A stretch of 64,000 nucleotides of DNA. Origin: Pseudomonas sp. N40(2020). GTDB lineage: Bacteria > Pseudomonadota > Gammaproteobacteria > Pseudomonadales > Pseudomonadaceae. Each line of letters starts with the position of its first letter. Position 1 is the first letter of the stretch. This document shows positions 16,623-25,917 of this stretch, one piece after another. The translations under genes and the position numbers were made by a program. The notes below the pieces were generated by a model. That model ran no database searches. It was not told the DNA's origin and saw only the letters and a list, made by a program, of their open reading frames with translations. The DNA lies in assembly GCF_014472415.1 (NCBI RefSeq), contig NZ_JACSZV010000022.1, positions 1 to 64,000 on the forward strand, read 5' to 3'.

Positions 16623-16811
16623 TTAATGGCTTGGTTCTTCGTCCTTCTCTTTCTTTATACGCAGGTAAATTTCCTCACGGTGCACGGCAACCTCTTTCGG
16701 GGCATTGACGCCGATACGCACTTGATTTCCTTTAACGCCGAGCACGGTCACGGTGATTTCGCCATCACCGATAATCAGGCTTTCTGCGCACCGACGAGTC
16801 AGAATCAGCAT
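16623..16811 (-). CDS. rsmA: Carbon storage regulator CsrA/RsmA
   Basis: The 62-residue protein is a canonical CsrA/RsmA: MLILTRRCAESLIIGD at the start, the core VTVLGVKGNQVRIGVNAP, and the RNA-binding segment VAVHREEIYLRI with the key arginine. It binds GGA motifs in leaders of target mRNAs and represses translation, and is itself titrated by small RNAs of the Gac/Rsm cascade. The ATG at 16811 follows AGGAGAAAGGT; the upstream ATG at 16829 is not the family start. It lies between lysC and the tRNA cluster, the usual gammaproteobacterial position. Confidence 0.97.
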   Translation of the reverse strand: MLILTRRCAESLIIGDGEITVTVLGVKGNQVRIGVNAPKEVAVHREEIYLRIKKEKDEEPSH

Positions 16812-16954
16812 ACCTTTCTCCTCACGCATTTCATTTCAGGGACAACAGTCTGCAAAAAAAAGGCACCCGACCTACAACTGGAGCGATCGTAGCCCTACAT
16901 GCCTGAGTATTGACCAGCGCGAGCAAAAGAACAGTTCAGGGCTCGCGCCATTCA

Positions 16955-16986
16955 AAAATAAAGGGCGCGGTCAGACCGCGCCCTTC
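16955..16986 (-). terminator. Intrinsic terminator of lysC
   Basis: The 10-bp GC-rich stem 16961-16970 with 16975-16984 is followed by a T-rich stretch when read on the minus strand. It lies 12-40 bases past the lysC stop and separates lysC from rsmA. Confidence 0.8.
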
Positions 16987-16997
16987 AAGAAACCGAA

Positions 16998-18239
16998 TTA
17001 CTCGCCCTGACGGGCCGGAGCATCCAGCTCGAAAGCCGTGTGCAGAGCGCGCACGGCCAGTTCCAGGTACTTCTCTTCGATCACCACGGAAACCTTGATT
17101 TCCGAGGTCGAGATCATCTGGATGTTGATGCTTTCCTTGGCCAGGGATTCGAACATGCGGCTGGCCACGCCTGCGTGGGAACGCATGCCGACGCCGACGA
17201 TCGAGACCTTGGCAATCTTGGTGTCGCCAACCACTTCACGGGCACCGATCTCGCGAGCAGTGTTTTCCAGCACGGTCTGTGCGGCCTGGTAGTCGTTGCG
17301 GTGCACGGTGAAGGTGAAGTCGGTGGTGTTATCGTGCGCAACGTTCTGCACGATCATGTCGACTTCGATGTTCGCGGCACTGATCGGGCCGAGAATCTTG
17401 AACGCCACACCCGGGGTGTCTGGCACGCCACGGATGGTCAGCTTGGCTTCATCGCGGTTGAAAGCGATGCCGGAAATGATCGGCTGTTCCATGGTTTCCT
17501 CTTCATCAATAGTAATGAGGGTGCCCGGACCCTCCTTGAAGCTGTGCAGTACGCGCAGCGGAACGTTGTACTTGCCGGCGAATTCCACCGCACGGATCTG
17601 CAACACCTTGGAGCCGAGGCTGGCCATTTCCAGCATCTCTTCGAAGGTAATCTTGTCCAGACGCTGAGCGACCGGCACCACACGCGGGTCGCTGGTATAG
17701 ACACCATCGACGTCAGTGTAGATCTGGCATTCGTCAGCTTTCAGCGCAGCAGCGAGTGCCACACCGGTAGTGTCGGAACCGCCACGACCCAGCGTAGTGA
17801 TGTTGCCGTGCTCATCGACGCCCTGGAAACCGGCGACTACCACAACGCGACCGGCCTTCAGATCACCACGGATCTTCTGGTCATCAATCTGCAAGATACG
17901 CGCTTTATTGTGCGCACTGTCCGTCAGGATCCGCACCTGATTACCGGTGTACGACACCGCCGGCACACCGCGCTTGATCAGCGCCATGGCCAACAGGGCA
18001 ATCGTCACCTGCTCACCGGTGGAAACGATCACGTCCAGTTCACGCGGAACCGGTTGAGTGTCGCCACTGATTTGCTTGGCCAGATCGATCAGACGGTTGG
18101 TTTCACCGCTCATTGCAGACAGCACGACCACCAGGTCATCGCCGGCATCGCGGAATTTCTTAACCTTGTCGGCGACCTGCTCGATTCTCTCGACAGTGCC
18201 GACCGAGGTGCCTCCAAATTTCTGTACGATCAAAGCCAT
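16998..18239 (-). CDS. lysC: Aspartate kinase
   Basis: The 413-residue protein has the amino-acid-kinase domain (about 1-245), with the signature ALIVQKFGGTSVGTVERI and GRGGSDTTGVALAAAL. Two ACT domains at the C-terminus follow (about 265-410), containing GVPDTPGVAFKILGPI and VGVGMRSHAGVASRMF. It phosphorylates aspartate to begin the lysine, threonine and methionine pathways, and the ACT domains mediate feedback inhibition. The ATG at 18239 gives MALIVQKF; the in-frame ATG at 18281 adds 14 residues not seen in the family. It follows alaS on the same strand with 91 bases between. Confidence 0.96.
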   Translation of the reverse strand: MALIVQKFGGTSVGTVERIEQVADKVKKFRDAGDDLVVVLSAMSGETNRLIDLAKQISGDTQPVPRELDVIVSTGEQVTIALLAMALIKRGVPAVSYTGNQVRILTDSAHNKARILQIDDQKIRGDLKAGRVVVVAGFQGVDEHGNITTLGRGGSDTTGVALAAALKADECQIYTDVDGVYTSDPRVVPVAQRLDKITFEEMLEMASLGSKVLQIRAVEFAGKYNVPLRVLHSFKEGPGTLITIDEEETMEQPIISGIAFNRDEAKLTIRGVPDTPGVAFKILGPISAANIEVDMIVQNVAHDNTTDFTFTVHRNDYQAAQTVLENTAREIGAREVVGDTKIAKVSIVGVGMRSHAGVASRMFESLAKESINIQMISTSEIKVSVVIEEKYLELAVRALHTAFELDAPARQGE

Positions 18240-18330
18240 TTCAAAGCCGCCTCTGCCCATGAAGGGCGCCCAAATAATCACTCAAACAGCCGTCGGGCCC
18301 GCCACTAGACTGCGGGCCCGGCGCGCCGCC

Positions 18331-20949
18331 TTATAAAGCTTGCTCGACGAATGGAACGGTCAGCGCCAATGCGCCATCCAGCGCGCCGGCGTCGACACCG
18401 CCGCCCTGCGCCATGTCCGGACGACCACCGCCCTTCCCGCCCACTGCCGCAGCAGCCTGTTTCATCAAATCACCGGCTTTGAGTTGGCCAGTCAGGTCTT
18501 TGGTTACGCCTGCAACCAGAACGACCTTTTCCTCATGGACACTGCCGAGCAGGATCACTGCGCGACCGAGTTTGTTTTTCAGTTGATCGACCAGCGCCAG
18601 CAGCGCCTTGGCGTCCTGACCATCCAGACGAGCGGCCAGAACCTTCACGCCTTTGACGTCCAGCGCCGAGCTCGACAGATCGTCGCCCGCGGCGCTTGCA
18701 GCCTTGGCCTGCAACTGCTCGAGTTGCTTTTCCAGCGCACGGTTGCGCTCGAGCACTGCCGACAGCTTGTCGATCAGGTTGTCGCGGCTACCCTTGACCA
18801 GGCTGGCCGCTTCCTTGAGTTGTTCTTCTGCCGCGTTCAAGTAGGCCAGTGCCGCGGCACCGGTGACTGCCTCGATACGACGCACGCCCGATGCCACACC
18901 GCCTTCGCTGATGATTTTCAGCAGGCCGATGTCGCCAGTACGGTTGGCGTGGATACCGCCGCACAGCTCGACGGAGAAATCGCCGCCCATGCTCAGCACG
19001 CGCACGTTGTCGCCGTACTTCTCGCCGAACAGCGCCATGGCGCCTTTGTTCTTGGCGGTTTCGATGTCGGTTTCTTCGGTTTCAACGGCAGAGTTCTTGC
19101 GAATCTCGGCGTTGACGATGTCTTCCAGCGCTTTGATTTGTTCAGGCTTGATCGCTTCAAAGTGGCTGAAGTCGAAACGCAGACGCTGACTGTCGACCAA
19201 CGAACCTTTCTGCTGAACGTGCTCGCCCAGTACCTGACGCAATGCGGCATGCAGCAAGTGAGTGGCCGAGTGGTTCAGCGAAGTCGCGTGACGCACCTCG
19301 GCATCCACGTGGGTTTCCACTGGAGCACCGATGGTCAGGCTGCCCGAATCCAGCACACCGTGGTGCAGGAATGCGCCACCGGTTTTGGTGGTGTCACGTA
19401 CGTCGAAACGCGCGTTGCCCGCCTGCAGGAAACCGCAGTCGCCAATCTGGCCGCCGGATTCAGCGTAGAACGGCGTCTGGTTCAGAACGATCACCGCCTC
19501 TTCGCCTTCATTCAAGACGTCAACCGACTGGCCATCTTTATAAATAGCGACAATTTTTGCCGAACCGCTGGTGTCTTTGTAGCCAGTGAACTCGGTGGCC
19601 ACATCAACCTTGACCAGCGTGTTGTAGTCCAGACCGAACGAGCTGGCCGAACGTGCACGAACACGCTGGGCTTCCATCTCACGCTCGAAACCGGCTTCGT
19701 CGACGGTCAGGCTGCGCTCGCGGGCGATGTCCGCGGTCAGGTCCATCGGGAAACCGTAGGTGTCGTAGAGTTTGAACACGACGTCGCCCGGCACCACAGT
19801 GCCTTTGAGTTCGGCCAGATCCTGCTCGAGAATCTTCAGACCGTGCTCCAGGGTCTTGGAGAACTGCTCTTCTTCGGCTTTAAGTACGCGCTCGATGTTG
19901 CTCTGCTGCTTCTTCAGCTCCGGGAACGCTTCGCCCATCTCGGCGACCAGCGCCGCAACGATCTTGTAGAAAAAGCTGCCGGTGGCGCCGAGCTTGTTGC
20001 CGTGACGGCAGGCGCGACGAATGATCCGGCGCAGCACGTAACCACGACCTTCGTTGGACGGCAGCACGCCATCGGCGATGAGGAAACCGCACGAACGAAT
20101 GTGGTCGGAAACAACCTTCAGCGAAGACTGATCGCCATTCTCGCAACCGATTGCTTCAGCCGAAGCTTTCAACAGGTTCTTGAACAGGTCGATGTCATAG
20201 TTGGAATTGACGTGCTGCATCACCGCACTGATCCGCTCCAGGCCCATGCCGGTATCCACCGACGGCGCTGGCAACGGGTGCAACACGCCATCGGCGGTGC
20301 GGTTGAACTGCATGAACACGTTGTTCCAGATCTCGATGTAACGGTCGCCGTCTTCTTCCGGCGAACCCGGTGGGCCGCCCCAGATGTGGTCGCCGTGATC
20401 GTAGAAAATCTCGGTGCACGGGCCGCACGGGCCGGTATCGCCCATGGTCCAGAAGTTGTCGGAGGCGTAAGGCGCGCCTTTGTTGTCGCCGATGCGGATC
20501 ATGCGCTCGACTGGCACACCGATTTGCTTGGTCCAGATGTCATACGCTTCGTCGTCGGAGGCGTAGACGGTGACCCAGAGTTTTTCCTTCGGCAGTTTCA
20601 GAACGCCGGTCAGGAAGGTCCAGGCGAAGGTAATCGCGTCGTGCTTGAAATAGTCACCGAAGCTGAAGTTACCGAGCATTTCGAAGAACGTGTGGTGACG
20701 AGCGGTATAACCGACGTTTTCCAGGTCGCTGTTCTTGCCACCGGCGCGCACGCATTTCTGGCTGCTGGTCGCACGGGTGTACGCACGTTTTTCCTGGCCC
20801 AGGAAGCAGTCCTTGAACTGGTTCATCCCCGCGTTGGTGAACAGCAGGGTTGGGTCGTTGCCCGGAATCAAAGAGCTGGAGGCTACACGGGTGTGGCCTT
20901 GCTCTTCGAAGAAGCGAAGGAAGGCTTCACGGATTTCTGCGCTTTTCAT
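18331..20949 (-). CDS. alaS: Alanyl-tRNA synthetase
   Basis: The 872-residue protein matches full-length bacterial AlaRS. The class II catalytic core (about 1-250) contains GNDPTLLFTNAGMNQFKD and the motif 3 region DTGMGLERI. The editing domain has the zinc-site segments SLNHSATHLLHAAL and CGGIHANRTGDIG, and a C-Ala domain ends in a Gly-rich stretch. It charges tRNA-Ala and clears Ser/Gly mischarging. The ATG at 20949 (MKSAEIREAF) is preferred over a start at 21015. It lies upstream of lysC and rsmA in the usual order. Confidence 0.97.
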   Translation of the reverse strand: MKSAEIREAFLRFFEEQGHTRVASSSLIPGNDPTLLFTNAGMNQFKDCFLGQEKRAYTRATSSQKCVRAGGKNSDLENVGYTARHHTFFEMLGNFSFGDYFKHDAITFAWTFLTGVLKLPKEKLWVTVYASDDEAYDIWTKQIGVPVERMIRIGDNKGAPYASDNFWTMGDTGPCGPCTEIFYDHGDHIWGGPPGSPEEDGDRYIEIWNNVFMQFNRTADGVLHPLPAPSVDTGMGLERISAVMQHVNSNYDIDLFKNLLKASAEAIGCENGDQSSLKVVSDHIRSCGFLIADGVLPSNEGRGYVLRRIIRRACRHGNKLGATGSFFYKIVAALVAEMGEAFPELKKQQSNIERVLKAEEEQFSKTLEHGLKILEQDLAELKGTVVPGDVVFKLYDTYGFPMDLTADIARERSLTVDEAGFEREMEAQRVRARSASSFGLDYNTLVKVDVATEFTGYKDTSGSAKIVAIYKDGQSVDVLNEGEEAVIVLNQTPFYAESGGQIGDCGFLQAGNARFDVRDTTKTGGAFLHHGVLDSGSLTIGAPVETHVDAEVRHATSLNHSATHLLHAALRQVLGEHVQQKGSLVDSQRLRFDFSHFEAIKPEQIKALEDIVNAEIRKNSAVETEETDIETAKNKGAMALFGEKYGDNVRVLSMGGDFSVELCGGIHANRTGDIGLLKIISEGGVASGVRRIEAVTGAAALAYLNAAEEQLKEAASLVKGSRDNLIDKLSAVLERNRALEKQLEQLQAKAASAAGDDLSSSALDVKGVKVLAARLDGQDAKALLALVDQLKNKLGRAVILLGSVHEEKVVLVAGVTKDLTGQLKAGDLMKQAAAAVGGKGGGRPDMAQGGGVDAGALDGALALTVPFVEQAL

Positions 20950-21095
20950 TAGGTTCTTCCACGGAGGCTGCGGCCAAAGGCCTGTGCGAAACGTCAACAG
21001 ACGAAGCGACGGCAAAGGGCCGCATTATATCGGCCCAGCGCGCGGGGTACAGCGTGTTTATACGATAGAAACGGTCAATTGGACGGCTAACGCTG

Positions 21096-22100
21096 TCACT
21101 TGCGCGAAAACTCGACGAATGTCGCGATCACTTGCTCGATTTGCGAGCGATTGACGTCCATGTGCGTGACCATGCGCAGACGGGAGGCGGCGCTCAATTT
21201 GATCCCGCGCTCGGCCGCAAACGCCTTGAGCGCTTCCGCTTTATCACCCATTTGCACGTAAACCATATTGGTCTGCACGGGTTCGACAGTGAAACCGGCT
21301 TCACGCAGGCCTTCGGCGAGCAAGTGCGCGTTGGCGTGGTCATCGGCCAGGCGCTCGACGTTGTGATCCAGCGCATACAACCCCGCCGCAGCCAGCAATC
21401 CGGCCTGACGCATGCCGCCGCCGACCATCTTGCGCAAGCGACGCGCCTTGCCGATCAACTCGACCGATCCGCATAACACCGAGCCGACCGGCGCGCCAAG
21501 GCCCTTGGACAGGCACACCGACACCGAATCGAAGTGCTGAGTGATTTGCCGGGCATCAACGCCCAGCTTGACGGCTGCGTTGTACAACCGCGCGCCGTCC
21601 AGGTGCAGTTGCAAGCCATTGTCCTGCGTGAACTTGCGCGCCCGCGCCAGATACTCCAGCGGCAGCACTTTGCCTTGCATGGTGTTTTCCAGCGCCAGCA
21701 ATCGCGTCCGGGCGAAGTGGAAGTCATCGGGTTTGATCGCGGCGGCGACCTGATCCAGATCCAGCGAGCCATCGGCCTGCACCTCCAGCGGCTGTGGCTG
21801 GATCGAACCGAGCACCGCCGCGCCACCGCCCTCGTACTTATAGGTGTGCGCCTGTTGACCAACGATGTATTCGTCACCGCGCTCACAATGCGCCATCAAG
21901 CCGAGCAAGTTGCTCATGGTGCCGGTCGGCACAAACAGCGCAGCGGCGAAACCCAGCCGTTTCGCCAATTCGGCCTCCAGACGATTGACCGTCGGATCTT
22001 CGCCGTACACGTCATCACCGGTGTCCGCCGCAGTCATCGCGTCGAGCATGGCGGGAGTCGGTTGAGTGACGGTGTCGCTGCGAAGATCGATAACGCTCAT
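21096..22100 (-). CDS. ltaE: Low-specificity L-threonine aldolase
   Basis: The 334-residue PLP enzyme begins MSVIDLRSDTVTQPT, as this family does. It carries LHLDGARLYNAAVKL (the Asp that contacts the PLP ring nitrogen) and the Schiff-base lysine in VCLSKGLGAPVGSVL. It splits L-threonine or L-allo-threonine to glycine and acetaldehyde and can also act on other beta-hydroxy amino acids. The gene lies upstream of alaS on the same strand with 146 bases between, probably as its own unit. It is divergent from the riboswitch-controlled lumazine synthase. Confidence 0.93.
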   Translation of the reverse strand: MSVIDLRSDTVTQPTPAMLDAMTAADTGDDVYGEDPTVNRLEAELAKRLGFAAALFVPTGTMSNLLGLMAHCERGDEYIVGQQAHTYKYEGGGAAVLGSIQPQPLEVQADGSLDLDQVAAAIKPDDFHFARTRLLALENTMQGKVLPLEYLARARKFTQDNGLQLHLDGARLYNAAVKLGVDARQITQHFDSVSVCLSKGLGAPVGSVLCGSVELIGKARRLRKMVGGGMRQAGLLAAAGLYALDHNVERLADDHANAHLLAEGLREAGFTVEPVQTNMVYVQMGDKAEALKAFAAERGIKLSAASRLRMVTHMDVNRSQIEQVIATFVEFSRK

Positions 22101-22299
22101 GAACCTGGCCTCAAGTCAGCAGGGGAAATCCCTTTATGGAGGTGAATTACTGCGGTCATCGCACCGATTAATCAACCCTTGGCGCAGGAAAACACCCAAA
22201 GAGCGTTCAAAAAACTCGATAGCAATCATCACAAAGGCGCAATGCGCAGACACACAATCTGTGTTAAAAACGCTGCGCCGCCCACAAAAGGGCGGCAAA
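22101..22299. other. Divergent promoter region ltaE / ribH
   Basis: No gene is seen here. The region holds the ltaE promoter on one strand and the promoter of the riboswitch transcript on the other. A short GC hairpin (CGCCGCCC/GGGCGGC, 22275-22295) lies just before the riboswitch. Confidence 0.5.
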
Positions 22300-22467
22300 A
22301 CGTTCTCAGGGCGGGGTGCAATTCCCCACCGGCGGTAATTGCGCGCAATGCGCATAGCCCGCGAGCGCTTGGCGGCGGCCACGGCTTCGGCGGTGGATGG
22401 CGGCAAGGTCAGCAGACCCGGTGTGATTCCGGGGCCGACGGTCATAGTCCGGATGAAGAGAGAACGG
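22300..22467 (+). ncRNA. FMN riboswitch (RFN element)
   Basis: The conserved parts of the RFN element appear in order. The first is TTCTCAGGGCGGGGTGCAAT at the 5' side. The second is the CCCCACCGGCGGTAAT loop, then a variable arm, AGCAGACCCGGTGTGATTCC and GCCGACGGTCATAGTC, and the closing GGATGAAGAGAGAA. The outer stem pairs TTCTC with GAGAA. It is 105 bases upstream of the lumazine synthase start, so that gene is expected to be repressed by FMN. Confidence 0.96.
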
Positions 22468-22572
22468 GATTGACGCTAAAGGGCCGTCCGCGTGCATTCG
22501 TGCAAGCGTGCGCACCCTTGAATCCCATTCGATTCATAACGCCCTGTTTTTCACACAAACAGGAGTCAGAAC

Positions 22573-23082
22573 ATGCAACCCACCGCTTTCGATAGCAAAA
22601 CCAAACACCCTCACGGCGAGCGCGTCGCGTTCATCCAGGCTTGCTGGCACAAGGAAATCGTCGACCAGAGCCGTAAAGGCTTCGTCGCTGAAATGCTCGT
22701 TCAGGGTTATCAGGAATCGGACATCGACTTTTTCGAAGTCGGCGGCGCCTTTGAAATGCCCCTGCACGCCAAGCTACTGGCCAAGACCGGTCGTTATGCC
22801 GGCATCGTCGCGGCAGCCCTGGTAGTGGACGGCGGCATCTATCGTCACGAGTTCGTCGCCCAGTCGGTGGTCAGCGGCCTGATGCAGGTGCAACTGGAAA
22901 CCGAAGTACCGGTGTTCTCGGTGTCCCTGACCCCGCATCACTTCCATGCCGGTGAAGAACATCAGAAGTTCTTCTTTGAGCACTTTGTGCACAAGGGCCA
23001 GGAAGCGGCGAAGACTTGCGCGGATACGTTGCAGAAGGTTCGCGCGCTGCGCCGCACAGAGCCGCGCGCAGTAGCGGTCTGA
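22573..23082 (+). CDS. ribH: 6,7-dimethyl-8-ribityllumazine synthase (stand-alone RibH)
   Basis: The 169-residue protein has the lumazine synthase fold, with RVAFIQACWHKEIVDQ, VGGAFEMPLHAKLLA (substrate loop) and YAGIVAAALVVDGGIYRHEFV. It condenses 5-amino-6-ribitylamino-uracil with 3,4-dihydroxy-2-butanone 4-phosphate in the penultimate step of riboflavin synthesis. Its divergence from the usual RibH and its position outside any rib-nusB cluster suggest the RibH2-type paralogue. An FMN riboswitch directly upstream controls it. It is monocistronic and convergent with astE. Confidence 0.92.
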   Translation: MQPTAFDSKTKHPHGERVAFIQACWHKEIVDQSRKGFVAEMLVQGYQESDIDFFEVGGAFEMPLHAKLLAKTGRYAGIVAAALVVDGGIYRHEFVAQSVVSGLMQVQLETEVPVFSVSLTPHHFHAGEEHQKFFFEHFVHKGQEAAKTCADTLQKVRALRRTEPRAVAV

Positions 23083-23095
23083 CCCTCCATTGAGG

Positions 23096-23120
23096 CGTTC
23101 CCACGCTCTGCGTGGGAACG
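23096..23120. repeat. GC-rich palindromic hairpin between ribH and astE
   Basis: The perfect inverted repeat CGTTCCCACG/CGTGGGAACG with a five-base loop is a common Pseudomonas intergenic palindrome. It sits between convergent genes and may act as a transcription or mRNA stability boundary, although it has no T run. Confidence 0.65.
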
Positions 23121-23129
23121 ATCATCACA

Positions 23130-24137
23130 TCAGGCCAGGTTTTCGTCGGTGGCCGGGATGATCAGGATGCCCGCCCGCAGGCCGTTCTTGACCTTGGGAT
23201 TGGGGAAGATGATCCGCGCGCCCTCTTCCTCGATGATCCAGCGGGTATTGGCCAGATCTTCGGCCAGCACATAACCCACTTCCAGCTCGGAAAAGTTTTC
23301 GATGTCCTGCGGCAGGTTCAGGCGGAACGCATCGCTGTGCTTGATGATTTCCCGCGCCACACTGAACAGTTGCAAACCGTCCAGGCCTTCCTCGGCGGCC
23401 GGTTCGTTGCCTTCGATGATCTGCTTCAGGCGGGTTTCCAGCAGCGACACATTGACCCCGTCGTTCTGCCCGAACGGTCGCGCCTTGCCCAGTTCCAGCG
23501 TGAAGGCCTCGGCATCGAGCTTGTCGTAGGTGTATGAGCTGAACACGATCGACGGTTTGTTCTGCAACAGCACCGCCTCCATGCCCGCAGCGCGCAGGCG
23601 TGCCAGTTCGCGGCGGGAATGCTGGCGACCTTCCTTCCACGGGTACAAAGCGAACTGCTCGATCTTCGAACCGCGAATGGCCGTATGCAGGTCATAGTGA
23701 AGTCGCTGACGATCCGGCAGGCTGAAGAAGCTCGCCGCCAGTCGTTCCAGCTCACAGGCGCGTATGGCCTCAGAACCGCTGGTTTGTTCATGACGGCCGT
23801 TGAACAGCCGATTGACGTCCTGCTCGACGAAGCGCTCACCCTTGCGAATCGCTTCCGGGTTGCCGAACAGGAACAGAATGCGTGCGCGCGGTTTCAAATC
23901 GCCGCGTGCGATGTCGTGCAGCAGCCGGTCAAGCAACTCGATCGGCGCTGTTTCGTTGCCATGGATCCCCGCCGATAGCAGTAGATCCAGGCCATTGTCG
24001 CGTGCTTCCGGTGGCCGGACTTCCAGCGCACCTTCGCTCAACCAGCGCATCCGCACGCCTTCGACAGTCAGTTGAGTCTTCTCCGCCGGTTCGCGGCCGG
24101 CGAGGGTCAGTTCAAGCAGTTTGCCGAGGGCGAGCAT
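23130..24137 (-). CDS. astE: Succinylglutamate desuccinylase
   Basis: The 335-residue zinc hydrolase has the AstE/aspartoacylase-type metal site: LLSAGIHGNETAPIELLD (His and Glu ligands) and YDLHTAIRGSKIEQFALYP (third ligand and substrate contact). It performs the last step of the arginine succinyltransferase pathway, releasing succinate and glutamate from N-succinylglutamate. It is the last gene of the aru cluster, 12 bases after the 96-residue gene. An aspartoacylase-like relative, AotO, is encoded upstream in the transport operon. Confidence 0.95.
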   Translation of the reverse strand: MLALGKLLELTLAGREPAEKTQLTVEGVRMRWLSEGALEVRPPEARDNGLDLLLSAGIHGNETAPIELLDRLLHDIARGDLKPRARILFLFGNPEAIRKGERFVEQDVNRLFNGRHEQTSGSEAIRACELERLAASFFSLPDRQRLHYDLHTAIRGSKIEQFALYPWKEGRQHSRRELARLRAAGMEAVLLQNKPSIVFSSYTYDKLDAEAFTLELGKARPFGQNDGVNVSLLETRLKQIIEGNEPAAEEGLDGLQLFSVAREIIKHSDAFRLNLPQDIENFSELEVGYVLAEDLANTRWIIEEEGARIIFPNPKVKNGLRAGILIIPATDENLA

Positions 24138-24149
24138 AGAGCGGTTTCC

Positions 24150-24440
24150 TTAGTGGTCGTGGTTGCAATCCGGGCCGTGCACGTGGTCTTCGTCGTCGCC
24201 GACGTCAGCCGGTTCCATTTCCAGTTGCAGACTTACCAGATTAGTCGCCAATGGGCGCAGCAGCAGGTTGGCGTACTCGGCGTCGCCTTCTTCGACGTCC
24301 ACGCCGATCAGCAGTTGGCCACGGCCGTCCTGCTGGATCCACAGCTCTTTGCCTTGCCACATGACCGCGACGCGGGTGCACGAGGTTTGCAGTTGCGTGC
24401 CGTCGGTGTCTTCAAGGATCAGCTGCAGGGAATCGCTCAT
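24150..24440 (-). CDS. Small acidic aru-operon protein of unknown function
   Basis: The 96-residue protein is strongly acidic and ends in a His/Asp-rich tail (DEDHVHGPDCNHDH), which could bind a metal ion. It lies between astB and astE, 12 bases from astE. P. aeruginosa also has a small gene at this point in the locus (from memory). Some databases label such proteins topoisomerase II; nothing in the sequence supports that. A metal-handling role for the zinc enzyme AstE is only a guess from the tail and the position. Confidence 0.8.
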   Translation of the reverse strand: MSDSLQLILEDTDGTQLQTSCTRVAVMWQGKELWIQQDGRGQLLIGVDVEEGDAEYANLLLRPLATNLVSLQLEMEPADVGDDEDHVHGPDCNHDH

Positions 24441-24497
24441 GTTTTTACTCTCTTGGGGAGATAAACCGCGCGCCGCGTTCAGGCGACGCGCCGGCCA

Positions 24498-25844
24498 TCA
24501 ATTGATCTGGAATGGATAAACCGCGCCCAGTTTAAGGATTTGCGTCAGTTCATCCAGTGCCGTCCGGCATTCAAGCAGCAACTGCGGGTCCGCCAGATCG
24601 GTTTCGCTCAGACGGTCGCGGTAGTGCTTTTCAACCCATGCGGTCAACGAACCGTACAACGGGGCCGTCATGATAACGCCTGGGTTGACCGCCGCCAGTT
24701 CAGTTTCATTGAGCGCGACGCGTAGACGCAGGCACGCCGGGCCACCACCGTTCTGCATGCTTTGCTTGAGGTCGAAGACTTTCACTTCACGGATCAGGCC
24801 GCCGGAGCTGGTCAGGCTTTGCAGGTAGGCCCACACGCGCTCGTTGGCCTGGCACTCTTGCGGCACGATCAACAGCATCGAGCCATCAGGGCGCGACAGC
24901 AACTGGCTGTTGAACAGGTACGAACGCACCGCGTCATCCACGGTGACCGCCGAACGCGGCACGCAGATCGACTGGAAGTTGCCGCCGACCTTGGCCAGTT
25001 TGCCTTGCAACTCGGCCAGCATCTGCTCGGTGTTGAGGAACGCGTCCTCGTGATAGAACAGCGCCTCGCCGTTGCCCACCGCGATCACATCGTTGTGGAA
25101 CACACCCTGATCGATCACGTTCGGGTTTTGCTGGGCGTAAACCACGCCTTCGTCACGCAGACCGTGCAGACGCGCAACCGCTTGCGAGGCTTCGAGGGTC
25201 TGACGGGCCGGGTACTTTTGCGGTGCCGGGAAACGATTGTCGAAAGCACTGCGACCGAACACGAAGAACTCGACACCGGCCTCGCCGTACTCGCGGCAGA
25301 AACGCGTGTGGTTGGCCGCGCCTTCGTCGCCGAACTGCGCCACCGCCGGCAATGCCGCGTGATGGGCGAAGTGTTGCTGATTGGCGAACATCGCGCCGAG
25401 TACACGGCTGGTGGTCGGGTGCTCGATACTGCGGTGATATTTGCAGTTGAGGTTGGCGGCAGTGAAATGCACCCGACCGTCAGCGGTGTCGGCACTCGGG
25501 CTGACCGTGGCGGCGTTGGCCACCCACATGCTCGACGCCGAGCAACTGGCAACCAGCAACGGCATGGCTTCTTTGGCGGCGCGCTCGATCACTTGAGCGT
25601 CGGTGCCGCTGAAACCCAGACGGCGCAGAGCGGCCACGTCCGGACGCTCCTGTGGCGCCAGCACACCTTGCTGAAAGCCCATTTCCATAAGCGCTTTCAT
25701 TTTCGCCAGGCCTTGCAGCGCGGCTTCCTTCGGATTCGAGGATTGCTGGCTGTTGCTCTGGGACGCCACGTTGCCGTAGGACAGACCGCCGTAGTTATGG
25801 GTCGGCCCCACTAGACCGTCAAAATTGACTTCATAGGATTTCAT
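24498..25844 (-). CDS. astB: N-succinylarginine dihydrolase
   Basis: The 448-residue protein starts MKSYEVNFDGLVGPTHNYGG, characteristic of AstB. It has the guanidino-group-modifying fold, with TAANLNCKYHRSIEHPTTSR and a C-terminal catalytic cysteine segment NGGGPACLRLRVAL. It hydrolyses N2-succinylarginine to N2-succinylornithine, two ammonia and CO2, the second step of the AST pathway. It is separated from astD upstream by 166 bases containing a paired REP palindrome, the largest gap inside the operon apart from the one before aruF. Confidence 0.96.
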   Translation of the reverse strand: MKSYEVNFDGLVGPTHNYGGLSYGNVASQSNSQQSSNPKEAALQGLAKMKALMEMGFQQGVLAPQERPDVAALRRLGFSGTDAQVIERAAKEAMPLLVASCSASSMWVANAATVSPSADTADGRVHFTAANLNCKYHRSIEHPTTSRVLGAMFANQQHFAHHAALPAVAQFGDEGAANHTRFCREYGEAGVEFFVFGRSAFDNRFPAPQKYPARQTLEASQAVARLHGLRDEGVVYAQQNPNVIDQGVFHNDVIAVGNGEALFYHEDAFLNTEQMLAELQGKLAKVGGNFQSICVPRSAVTVDDAVRSYLFNSQLLSRPDGSMLLIVPQECQANERVWAYLQSLTSSGGLIREVKVFDLKQSMQNGGGPACLRLRVALNETELAAVNPGVIMTAPLYGSLTAWVEKHYRDRLSETDLADPQLLLECRTALDELTQILKLGAVYPFQIN

Positions 25845-25917
25845 CAGCGAGGCTCCACGAGAATCTGTTGTTATAGGCTTCAGTAACTAACTGTTCAGTG
25901 CGACCGCGTCGCGGCTA

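Noticed and set aside
18340..20952. 870-codon open frame on the plus strand opposite alaS
   Set aside because: It lies antisense to a clear alaS, has no ribosome site and its translation resembles no family; long antisense frames are expected in GC-rich coding DNA.
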